Source: Eustoma russellianum (lineage: Eukaryota; Streptophyta; Magnoliopsida; Gentianales; Gentianaceae). Taken from it: 64,000 bases of DNA. The position numbers and the translations under genes were made by a program. The stretch lies in assembly GCA_036186865.1 (NCBI GenBank), contig AP025051.1, positions 20,957,724-21,021,723 of the forward strand, in the 5' to 3' direction. This document shows, one piece after another, positions 46,715 to 55,911 of this stretch (within the stretch, counting starts at the first letter, position 1; every line of letters starts with the position of its first letter). The notes under the pieces were generated by a model. That model had not been told where the DNA came from. It worked only from the letters and a program-made list of their open reading frames with translations, and searched no databases.

Positions 46715-46982
46715 CATTGGTACGCTTTGTATTTCTTTGATACTTTACTTCTTGACATGGATGGGCTATTGGTCTAACTTGTCATTTGCCTACACATGTA
46801 CATGGACGGCCGGGAGTATTCATACCATCAAAATCTTGGGCATGAAAACATTTTGCATTCACAGAAGGATACGACAGCGCCTCTCCAGGCGATATTTTTT
46901 GAGGTTGGACTTCACTATCATTATCGGCTGATGTTATTTTCTTTTTCACTATGTACTATATTGCATACCATCTTTCCAATTA

Positions 46983-47080
46983 TATAAATATGTACGCTTT
47001 TTCCTTTGCCAAGGTTTTATCCACAAGGGTGGTTTTACTTGGCAAGGTTTTAATGCGGCATATCATATATGTTTGGAAGA
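46983..47080 (+). other. LINE-F copy of the 98-nt 3'-UTR block
   Basis: Contains the complete fold GCCAAG ... CCAC AAGG GTGG ... CTTGGC. Nearly identical to the copies in LINEs C, D and G. Confidence 0.88.
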
Positions 47081-47146
47081 TGGTAAACATAGGCGTATTT
47101 TCTTCCGTTATGTTTTACTTTAGACATCTTGTTGTAATAAGGTTTT

Positions 47147-47164
47147 CCTCCGCCATGAGTGAGG
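47147..47164 (+). other. LINE-F 3'-terminal CCTC-N10-GAGG element
   Basis: CCTCCGCCATGAGTGAGG, followed by AATAAAA and the A-rich tail. Confidence 0.8.
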
Positions 47165-47198
47165 CTCCATCTCAATAAAATTTTCTATTCAAAAAAAA

Positions 47199-47230
47199 TA
47201 CATATATATGTATACATATATATATGTGTA
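47199..47230. repeat. TA-rich junction between LINE-F and LINE-G
   Basis: TACATATATATG and related words, a continuation of the tract in which LINE-F and then LINE-G lie. Confidence 0.8.
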
Positions 47231-47245
47231 TATATATATAGCCAG
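47231..47245. repeat. Target-site duplication of LINE-G, 5' side
   Basis: TATATATATAGCCAG, identical over 15 bases to 53579-53593. The GCCAG part is unique sequence, so this is not only TA repeat similarity. Confidence 0.9.
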
Positions 47246-47411
47246 GAAGGATGCAGCGCTCTGGCGAAAATTCCTGCGGCGGCAGCAGCCGCCGCCGCTG
47301 ATGTCGGGTTCTCCGAACAACCTCTATTTCTCCGGCGATCGATTTCTCCCTCCAGTCTGCTGATCATTACCCATTTAAAGCTACGTTCTTTTTCTTTTTC
47401 CCCAACAAACG

Positions 47412-48749
47412 ATGGCCACTGCTCCAACTTTCGCCGCAGTAGTGGCCGGAAAACCTGTCACTCCGATATCCATATCACCGAAAACGGCCACCCGCTACAA
47501 AGGCATCCCTTTGGTTTCGTTTCTCTACTTAGAAATCGACGCATTGGCTGCTCCTTTTTGTCATTATCTCGTTGGTACATTCTGGTATGGTCGTCCTCCA
47601 TTAAAGGTTATATGTGAAGTTTTTGAAAAGATCGGTTTTCATCAGGATCTATGGATCACCCTCATCGATCAATCACATATCTTGATGACTTTTAGCAATG
47701 AAGCGGATTATTTGCGCTGTTTCTATCGGCGTTCATGGCTTATTTCGGGTTGCCACATGAGAGTTACAAAGTGGACGGTCGATTTTGATCCATCTTCGGA
47801 TGTCCCCATTGTGCCGGTTTGGGTAGCTATGCCTGCATTACCAATTCATCTTCATCAGCAGGATGTTTTGTTCGAAATTGTACGCACTATCGGTCTGCCC
47901 ATCAAACTGGACGCAGCCACCTCGCAAGGCTTGCGTCCCTCGGTGGCACGGGTGTGTGTCGAGTTAGACGTATCTCAAGATTTGCCGCAAAGGATATACC
48001 TACAAGCCAAAGGTAGATTAATATTGCAATCTATTGTCTATGAGGATTTGCCGTTGTTTTGTACGGATTGTCGCAGACTTGGACATAAACTCTCGGATTG
48101 CCCACCTAAAGGCGACTCTCGCATTCCTCCGCCACCTCCTCCGCCGCCCACTGTTCGCCGCACCAAAACGCGTTGGACTCCGGTTAAACGAAAGTCCAAC
48201 GTGACCTCCATGGTGCATGAGATAAACGATGAAGTTGTGGCTCCTATGGATAATTTAAACACAGCTGAAGAACCCATGGCTCCAAGCGCCCAGCCTCCTT
48301 TGACTGAGGTGGCGCCATCGCAGGCTCCGGAAGCTTTGGATGCAGTAGATACTGGCTCGGACGATGAAGATCCCCCACATGATCCCTTGCCGTCTGATGC
48401 TACTCATCCAGAGATATTTTGTGATGCTGCGGATTTCCCAGTTGATCACATGCAGCACGATATTGGCCATGTGTCAGATACGGATTTGCCCACTGACGTA
48501 ACTGTTGAGGATGTACCAATGGTGTCTACGGACATTGAGCGGCGCATGCAGCTTATTCCACCCTCTCCGGAGGACGACTTATTGATATCCCGGTTGCAGG
48601 ACCCGTTGGAGGAATCTGCCTTTATACCTGTGGTGCCACGCCGCAAACGTCGCTCCCGCAAGGATCTTCCTCCTTTGCCTCCATCTACAATCTTAACACG
48701 TAGTGCTTCGCACATTATTCAGGGAAGTTCCTCTACTCAACATCAATGA
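47412..48749 (+). CDS. LINE-G ORF1 protein (DUF4283 plus CCHC knuckle), intact
   Basis: 445-codon gag-like protein expected to bind LINE RNA. Residues ~30-185: DUF4283-like core (LVGTFWYGRPPLKVI, ADYLRCFYRRSWLISG, VTKWTVDFDP, VPIVPVWVAMPALPIH, RPSVARVCVELDVSQDLPQR). Residues 217-230: zinc knuckle CTDCRRLGHKLSDC (Cys217, Cys220, His225, Cys230). A run of prolines near residues 238-246 is followed by the basic RTKTRWTPVKRKS and a long acidic, poorly conserved tail; basic RRKRRSRK near residues 413-420. Start: first ATG after the leader, 9 bases after a CCCCAACAA context. The stop TGA overlaps the ORF2 ATG (ATGA at 48746-48749). Confidence 0.88.
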   Translation: MATAPTFAAVVAGKPVTPISISPKTATRYKGIPLVSFLYLEIDALAAPFCHYLVGTFWYGRPPLKVICEVFEKIGFHQDLWITLIDQSHILMTFSNEADYLRCFYRRSWLISGCHMRVTKWTVDFDPSSDVPIVPVWVAMPALPIHLHQQDVLFEIVRTIGLPIKLDAATSQGLRPSVARVCVELDVSQDLPQRIYLQAKGRLILQSIVYEDLPLFCTDCRRLGHKLSDCPPKGDSRIPPPPPPPPTVRRTKTRWTPVKRKSNVTSMVHEINDEVVAPMDNLNTAEEPMAPSAQPPLTEVAPSQAPEALDAVDTGSDDEDPPHDPLPSDATHPEIFCDAADFPVDHMQHDIGHVSDTDLPTDVTVEDVPMVSTDIERRMQLIPPSPEDDLLISRLQDPLEESAFIPVVPRRKRRSRKDLPPLPPSTILTRSASHIIQGSSSTQHQ

Positions 48750-51700
48750 ATATATTAATATGGAATGTTCATGGCATGCGTGGTTCAATGCCCCGCTTAC
48801 GCTTGCTAACACACGATCACAATTGCATCTTCTAGCTTTGATAGAACCTAAGCATTCTCCCTCACAGATAATGAGTTATGGCTTACGTCTTGGTTTCTCT
48901 CAATCTTTTGTTTCACAGTCTGAGCATATTTGGCTTTTCTGGCGCGATCATGAGTTTCGTTTGGTTACGTGCAGGATGATAATCAGGTGGTCCATTTACA
49001 TTAACTTCGTTATTATTGCAACATTCTTTTGCTCTCTCTTTGGTCTATGCGAAGCATACACCCATTCAGCGTCAGATGCTTTGGCAAGCTTTATGTGATT
49101 TCAGCACCACTGTGCGTATACCATGGCTAGTTGGGGGTGATTTCAATACTTTCCGTTCTCTGGAAGATCACAGTGGCAGGTCCACTCCAACGCTGGCCTC
49201 GTTACAAGATTTCAATGACTGTATCGAAAGCTGCTCTCTTATGGCTCCTCCATATCAAGGTACCCGGTATACATGGATCGATGGGAGGGGACTAGGTCGA
49301 GTTCGAAGGAGGTTAGACTGGATTTTTATAAACTCTTTGTTTCAAGATTGGTTTGACAATCTGCAGTTATCTCATTTGCCTCGGACAACATCAGATCATA
49401 CTCCACTTCTAGTGCAATGCAAATTGGCTGCTTCCCCAACGCGACGCTCATTCCGTTTTTTGGATGCCTGGTTGCATCATTCAGGTTTCCACTCATATGT
49501 CCAAAATGCATGGCAGTCTTATCCTACAACTGGAGGTATGCGTGGGTTTTACAGTAAGCTTTTTGCCCTAAAGAAAGATGTCCAGAGGTGGAACAAAGAC
49601 TTCTTTGGTAATATTTTCAGCACTCTGAAACACGCTGAAGATCTGCTGAATACCGCAGAACGCCAGTGGGATGCCACACCCACAGAAGATAATCGACAGG
49701 CCTGCTATAAGGCTAAAGCAGAATATTTACTTGCCTCAAACTATGAAATGCAGTTCTGGAAGCAAAAGGCAAGGGTTAAATGGTTACGGGAGGGAGATGC
49801 TAATACAAAATATTTTCACTCTCTAGTTAAAGGCAGATGTGCGCAGCTTAATATTCAGCAAATCCGAAATTCTGAGGGCATTCTCCTTAACTCCCAGGAT
49901 GATATTATGGATTCTGCAGTGGAGTTTTACACCCGCTTATTTGTGCGAGAGGAAATATACACTCATTCAGAGATCCTATCGTATATCCCACAAGTTCTCA
50001 CAGCGCAAGATGATGTTATGCTTACACAACTTCCAACTGAGGCAGAGGTGAAGGCTGCTGTATGGAGCTTAGATCCTCATAGTGCCGCAGGACCTGATGG
50101 ATTTCATGGCACGTTTTTCCGATCATGCTGGTCCATCATACATTCAGATGTTTTAAAAGCGGTACAGGAATTTTTTCTGGGGGTTCCGCAGTCGGCAGTC
50201 ATGGCTGGGGCTTTGATTACGTTGATTCCTAAGATACAATCTCCACAAACATTTAGCGATTTTCGTCCCATTTGTCTGACGAATTTTTTGAGTAAGGTCT
50301 GCACTCGGATTTTGGCCACACGATTGGGTACGCTTCTGCCACGACTAATATCCCCGGAGCAAATAGGCTTTTTACCAGAACATGATATCTCCACACAAGT
50401 ATTGTTAGCTCAGGAGATGATACACATGATGGATAAAGGGGGCTCTCAACTATGTTTGAAATTGGATATGATGAAAGCATTTGACAGAGACAGTTGGGAA
50501 TATTTGGAACTTCTATTGCGGCAATTTGGTTTTTCAGATTTTTTCATCCGTGTGGTTATAAACCACCTAAGTGCCACACGTTTGTCAGTACTAATTAATG
50601 GTCAGCCATCCCCCACGTTTCGCCCATTTCGAGGAGTAAAGCAAGGAGATCCACTATCCCCGTTGTTATTTATACTGTCATCTGAAGGCTTTAGCAGGGG
50701 TCTAAAGTCCTTTTCCGCAGCAAGACATATTCACTCCTTTCGTCTGGGACGTGTTCCACTAGCTATCACACATTTGGCTTATGCTGACGATTTGCTCATT
50801 TTTCTTCGAGGTACACTGCGGAATCAACAATGCTTTAAATATTCTTAACTCAATACGAAGCTACATCTGGCCAAAAGGTTAATTATCATAAGAGTACAAT
50901 CATCACGTCATCACATGTTTCATCGCCACAACAAGAAGATTCAAGGAAATTCTTGGTATGCGTTTATCTTCTCTCCCCTTGCGGTATCTTGGGTCATATC
51001 TACACAAAGGTATCAATCGGGCCCGATATTGCACATCTTTGCTCCAACACATGGACGCACGTTTGCATGGGTGGCACACACGGCTTCTTGACCATGCAGG
51101 TCGATTGGTACTGCTCCAATCTGTGGTAGCAGCTCTACCATTACACATTCTGGCTGCGGGGGGTTTGCCCAAATCAGTAATCCGTCTCATTCACAGGAAA
51201 ATGGCTTCTTTCTTTTGGGGCAACCGCCATCATTGGGTCTCTTGGTCCAAGATCATACGACCGCAGGATGAAGGCGGGCTAGGCCTTCGTGACCTTATTT
51301 CTCTACAAAAGGCATATCATTGCAGAATCTGGTGGTCATATCATAAAAACGACACTTTATGGAGCTCTTACATGCACATGAAATATGGTAGGCAGGGAGA
51401 TTTTATGCCAAGGCTCCCAGACTCAATGATATGGAAATTAATCTGTCGTATACACCCCATTGGAATTTCGCACACGACGGGTGCCGGACAATTTCTATCA
51501 TAGACTCCATCATCCACTGGTGAGTTTACGCTAAAATCGGCATACACTATTTGCCGCACTTCTGTCTCACCGCAATTGTCATCCAAGTTTATTTTGTTTA
51601 AGCACCATTCCCCATCCACGAAATTGTTGTTGTGGCGTATCTTCAACTCTGCAATACCTTTTGAGGACTATATTGGTCATTATGCAGTGATCCGTCCGAC

Positions 51701-52599
51701 GCAGTGTCCCTTCTGTCGGCACGCTTCTGCCTCAGTCGCTCATGTCTTTATGAACTGTGAATGTATTTCTCCAATCTGGGATTTTTCTCTTCGGAGCTAC
51801 GGGTATTGCTGCCGGCACAATCAACGCTTCGGCAATATTTACTATCATGGTGGTTTCGATCATCAGAATCTTCACTCTCTGGGGTATACAAATTATTATT
51901 CCAGCTCTCACTGTTCTAAACATCTGGAAACACTATGCGCAACTTATATATGGGGATTCCACATCCTTCTCGACTACTAGGTTACGGCATGTAATACATT
52001 TTGACATTAATATCTGGATTCACAAGATTCAGGGAACCAAGCTTACTACTGGTCCAGCTATTTCCCTCTCCTGGATCCCACGCATTTGGTCTCCTCGCCT
52101 AAAGGTTGTTCGATGGAAATGCCCGCCCTCTGGTCATTTCAAACTTAATGTGGATGCTGCTGTGGGAGCGCGGTATGCTGCAGGTGGCGCATTATTACGC
52201 AATCATCATGGGGAGTGTGTGCAAGCCGTATCCTTCCGTCTGCCGTGCTGCACGCCATTACTGGCAGAAATACAGGCGACATTATTTGGTCTCTTATATT
52301 TTCTTCCATTATACCGCACTGTTATTATAGCATCTGACTGCGAGTCTTTGGTATCGAGATTAAGATCCACGCAGCCCATTTTTGGCAATTATCACCTGAG
52401 CCAATTACACTCGCTACTTCAGACAAATCTGTTGTCGATCGCACATGTGTATCGTGAAGCTAATATGCCAGCTCATTACTTAGCTCAGCACGCTATGCTT
52501 CATCCAGAGACATCCTCCTTTGATAGTCAGCACTTGCCATCGATGGTTCGTGCTTCTTTATTACTCGATCTCACTTCTGCAAGTTTGTGCATGAATTGA
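48746..52599 (+). pseudogene. LINE-G ORF2 (EN-RT-zfRVT-RNase H), few lesions
   Basis: Starts MNILIWNVHGMRGS at 48746. The frame leaves near 48810 and returns near 49000 (two shifts inside EN). From 49016 to 50848 it is open: VGGDFNTF, TRYTWIDGRGLGRV, RRLDWIFIN, SDHTPLLV (EN); SAAGPDGFHG, PICLTNFLSKVCTR, KLDMMKAFDRDSWEY, GVKQGDPLSPLLF, AYADDLLIF (RT). A shift follows near 50838; open again 50958-51503; TAG at 51501 where relatives have Trp; zf-RVT to about 51790 (CPFCRHASASVAHVFMNC); one more shift; RNase H to 52599 (NVDAAVGARYAAGG, AEIQATLFG, ASDCESL, REANMPAHYLAQHA). Confidence 0.88.
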
Positions 52600-52640
52600 C
52601 CATCAAGTCTTCCGAATGGATTGGCGCATATTCTTATCCT

Positions 52641-52668
52641 CTGCATGTGCTCATATGAGTGCAGGCAG
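52641..52668 (+). other. LINE-G 3'-UTR hairpin 1
   Basis: CTGCATGTGCTC / GAGTGCAGGCAG, 12-position stem with one mismatch and two wobbles, loop ATAT. Upstream TTCCGAATGGATTGGC, downstream ACATGGTATGTTTT. Confidence 0.82.
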
Positions 52669-52846
52669 ACATGGTATGTTTTCGCTATTCCTTTATCTAC
52701 TCATTGTTGCCATTCTCATTACATATACACACATTCTCCTTCCACTAATATGCCTTACACGTTGTGATGGACCGAGGACGACTCGCGGCTATGACGGTTG
52801 TCTGCATACTAATGTCTTCCACATGGATTGGCTCTCAACTGCTGTC

Positions 52847-52876
52847 GCTGCCTGTACTCTTGTCAGTGCAGGCAGC
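52847..52876 (+). other. LINE-G 3'-UTR hairpin 2
   Basis: GCTGCCTGTACT / AGTGCAGGCAGC, 12 pairs with one wobble. It lies 207 nt after hairpin 1. Upstream TTCCACATGGATTGGC, downstream TTTGGTGAGC. Confidence 0.85.
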
Positions 52877-53042
52877 TTTGGTGAGCTCATCATCTTGTTT
52901 TTATATTTACAAAGTATGGCTTTGTTGTGTGTATTTGATGCCTTTTTCGGTAATGCTGCTGCATGGACGTTTTGGTGTCTTACACTTTCGATGGACGCTG
53001 TTTGCATGAATTTCCATTTGGTTTGGCTCATCTTCTGCCTTT

Positions 53043-53070
53043 TTGCCTGTGCCTCTGTGGGTACAGGCAG
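53043..53070 (+). other. LINE-G 3'-UTR hairpin 3
   Basis: TTGCCTGTGCCT / GGGTACAGGCAG, all 12 positions pair when G-T wobbles are allowed, loop CTGT. It lies 195 nt after hairpin 2. Upstream TTCCATTTGGTTTGGC, downstream ACCGGGTATGTTTT. Confidence 0.85.
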
Positions 53071-53366
53071 ACCGGGTATGTTTTACACTCTTTGGGATGG
53101 TGTCTTTTCATTATTTTGCCCAGCAATACCTCACGTATGTTGTGGTTTGTATGTTGCATGGATGGACTTGCTGCTGGTTTCTTTCCACGAGACGCTGTAT
53201 GTGCTGCCAAAGACACTCGGAAGTTGTTCTGGGGCTCTCTCACTCTTCTCCGACTGCAATCATGTCGAGTGCTTGATCACGCACTGGGGATGCTTCTCAC
53301 TCAGATGTCAAAAGATGCCAGATCATTGTATTTATTTTGGTTCTTACTTGATATTTATGATAGTCG

Positions 53367-53466
53367 TATAAATATGTACGCTTTTTCCTTCGCCAAGGTT
53401 TTATCCACAAGGGTGGTTTACTTGGCAAGGTTTTAATGGCGGCATATCATATATGACTGGAGATAT
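53367..53466 (+). other. LINE-G copy of the 98-nt 3'-UTR block
   Basis: Same block as in LINEs C, D and F with the complete GCCAAG / CTTGGC outer stem and CCAC / GTGG inner stem. Confidence 0.88.
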
Positions 53467-53526
53467 CTCATCATTTGTTCTTTAATTCATCGGTTTGCAT
53501 ACTCGGACACTGTGTACAATGGTTTT

Positions 53527-53544
53527 CCTCCGCCATAAGTGAGG
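53527..53544 (+). other. LINE-G 3'-terminal CCTC-N10-GAGG element
   Basis: CCTCCGCCATAAGTGAGG, then AATAAA near 53553 and the A7 tail ending at 53578. Confidence 0.82.
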
Positions 53545-53578
53545 TTTTTACCTAATAAAATCTTTTGTTTTAAAAAAA

Positions 53579-53593
53579 TATATATATAGCCAG
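53579..53593. repeat. Target-site duplication of LINE-G, 3' side
   Basis: TATATATATAGCCAG right after the poly(A) tail; matches 47231-47245. Confidence 0.9.
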
Positions 53594-54993
53594 CCAAAAC
53601 AGGCTTTTTAACTGTTAAAAATAGTTTCATGATATGTTATGGATACTGTATATATAAGTATAAAGTTAGAACATAATATATGTATATACATATACATATA
53701 CACCGCTTAGAGCCAATTCATTACCTAAATCATTTTATTTCATGTTAGGTATAGTTTCTGTATAATATGTCATAAGATGTAATTTATGATATAAGTTGGG
53801 TATTGTAGGTTATATGTCAAGGGAAATTAGAAAATAAGTGTTTTAAACCTTTCAGTGTTGAAATATGAGAGGTATATGGAAAACTATTTATTACAAGTGT
53901 TGTAGGATGAAAAATACAAAAAGAGGGTTGTTTTGGACGTTGCCGAATGGTACTCCATTACGGTATAAAAATGGTATTTTCTTTAAGTTCACGATATGTA
54001 GAGTATGAATAAGTATGTGATCATTAATTATAAGTTGTAGTATGACACAAAATACCCCTTTGACCGAGTTACATATTGTATGAAATAAATGTTTGAAAAT
54101 TTTTTACTGCATTACATGTTTTAAAAGTTCATACACGATGAATAATAAACACGAGATGAATGATTCCAATGAGACACGATATGTTATGTTATGTTCATGA
54201 TCATGATTATGTTATGTTATGTTGTAGCGTTGTCCTGACATCGGGACCAGAGCGGTAGGTGTCAGGGGCCCATATTTGCATTATGGTAGGGTGTAACACT
54301 GGGTTTGAGACACGGGATCTCAGTAATAATGCGTCACCATTACCACATGTACATATGTTTATGGTGTTTTATGTTGTACATGTTTTATATGGGGGAATCA
54401 TTCGGTATGTCGTGCGTTATTATTCCTATGAACAGTGCTATAGCCAACCAAACGTTATGTTTTCATGTTATGAAAATGTCATGTTATGTAAGTTGAAAAT
54501 CATGTTACGTTTATGAAAAGTCATGTTTTATCTCTCATGTCAAGACACATTTATGAAAAGTCAGGTTATGAAAAATCATATTTTAAGCATCATGTTATGA
54601 CCATGTTACCTTAGGTTACGGTTAGAATATCCGTAAGTTTATTATGTCCTCAAGTTGATTAAGGAAGACGTGTACGAAGATGTAACGGATATAAGATGTG
54701 ACCTCAGTATGATATGGATTCGAATGTAAGTATGGACAGATATGTTAAGGATGGACTGAGGTAGAAAGATATGTTTTTATGACATTATGTAAACTTTTAT
54801 GTTCTGTTCTATACTTGTATCATGCCTCTTTTAATTGTAACGGAGAAGCACTTATTTATGTTTGTTATTATGTTCTCATTATTTTATACCTTGTCTCACC
54901 ATGCATTATCCACATGTCATATCTAGTAGGACTACTTGCTGGGTGATTATGTTGTTTATTGCTCATACTTGCATTATCACTTTATAGATAGCA
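53594..54993 (+). other. LTR-like sequence N, left part (no gene)
   Basis: 1.4 kb of AT-rich DNA without a supported gene. Words such as GGACTACTTGCTGGGTGAT (about 54930) resemble GTTTACTTGCTGGTGACG in J's LTR, and the continuation after element M (59127-59399) ends GGGCGCTACAC, like J's LTR end. I read it as part of an old Gypsy LTR; its start is not defined. A stretch of ATGTTATG-like words fills 54440-54620. The open frames here have no domain. Confidence 0.45.
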
Positions 54994-55911
54994 TGATGCG
55001 TGCAAGACGTGGGCTCAATAATTCCACCTTCCAAACGTCCTTCACAAAGGGTTAGGCACAAGGAAGAAGACATCCCCTTGCTTCCTTAGTGATAAAAATG
55101 TGTGGTGCAATGAGCAAGACCAATACTTCAAGATGGTCGTTGATCAGGCAAACCGATATGGCCCTCCTGGACAACACCTTTAAGCAATGGCAACACCTTC
55201 AAAAGGATCAACTTTGAAGGATCTTAACTTAGTTTTTTAATGCAAAACCAAGAAAACAAAGTGTCACAATAAGTGAAGAAAATATCAAGAAGTTTTATTC
55301 ATCCAAAGTCGTCCTCCTAGGCGCCCAAGGGCTCTATTTATAGGCTGAGAATCTTATCCATTTCAGCCTTAAAATGATTAGAAATGATTTCAAATAAACT
55401 AGCTAACAAGTGTTTAAAAATTGAAAATTGTTTGAATTCGAAAAGAAACAAATCCTAGCTAAAATTTGAAATGCTTGTAGGCTGCCAACTTCTCCACATC
55501 CAGGCGTGTATAATGAGTCATTGGAGGTGTGTGAGACCTGACTTGATGATGATAAAGTGGTTGGAGATGAATTCAAAGGTTGGTTGAAGTTTGAATCCAA
55601 ATTGAGTTTGAATTTGAATTGGTTTGTTGATATTTCTTCTCCAACTCTTCTAGGCATGTTTGATAGCTCATTAGGGTGTTGGAAATCTGATTTGATGTTG
55701 AGAGAATGGTTTAAGTTGAATTAAGTTGAATTCAAAAGTTGGTTGAAGTTTGAATTCAATTGAGTTTGAAATTGAATTCAAACTTGGATTCAATTTTGAC
55801 TTGTGATCTTATCTTCTTTCTCCTTCAAGTTGGCGTGTATCTTGGAGCTCCATAGGTGGCTGATGTCTCTCTTTGAATCTTGAAATTTAAGTCTCAAATT
55901 GGTTGAAACTT
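54994..55911 (-). repeat. 3' LTR of element M, truncated
   Basis: About 918 bp closely matching 57626-58540 (shared start TGATGCGTGCAAGACGTGG on the plus strand). The match stops abruptly at GAAACTTGA near 55911. The missing part is the U3 start that carries the pol tail. Confidence 0.85.

Larger units (their letters stand above)
43734..47198 (+). mobile_element. LINE-F, right part
   Basis: RT, zf-RVT, RNase H and 3' UTR of LINE-F. It ends with AATAAAATTTTCTATTC and A8 at about 47191-47198, followed by TA-rich DNA. RT type is YADD. Confidence 0.9.
47246..53578 (+). mobile_element. LINE-G, full-length, best preserved LINE, with TSD
   Basis: 6333 bp from leader to A7 tail (53572-53578). Leader 47246-47411, intact ORF1 (47412-48749), ORF2 (48746-52599, few lesions), 3' UTR of nearly 1 kb with three hairpins, the 98-nt block and the terminal element, then AATAAA. 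Inserted in TA-rich DNA with a 15-bp TSD. Probably the youngest LINE in the window, but ORF2 lesions make it inactive. Confidence 0.93.

Noticed and set aside
46324..46758. Minus-strand open frames overlapping the LINE-F 3' UTR
   Set aside because: They mirror the repeated hairpin unit on the other strand, which explains their similar repeated peptides.
47185..47617. Open frames on both strands over the LINE-G leader
   Set aside because: GC-rich leader sequence; the real start is at 47412, supported by DUF4283 motifs.
52616..53371. 251-codon hydrophobic open frame after the LINE-G RNase H
   Set aside because: Lies in the 3' UTR, its apparent membrane-like composition comes from the T-rich repeat units, and no related LINE keeps the frame. 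Noted because it is long, but not supported as a gene.
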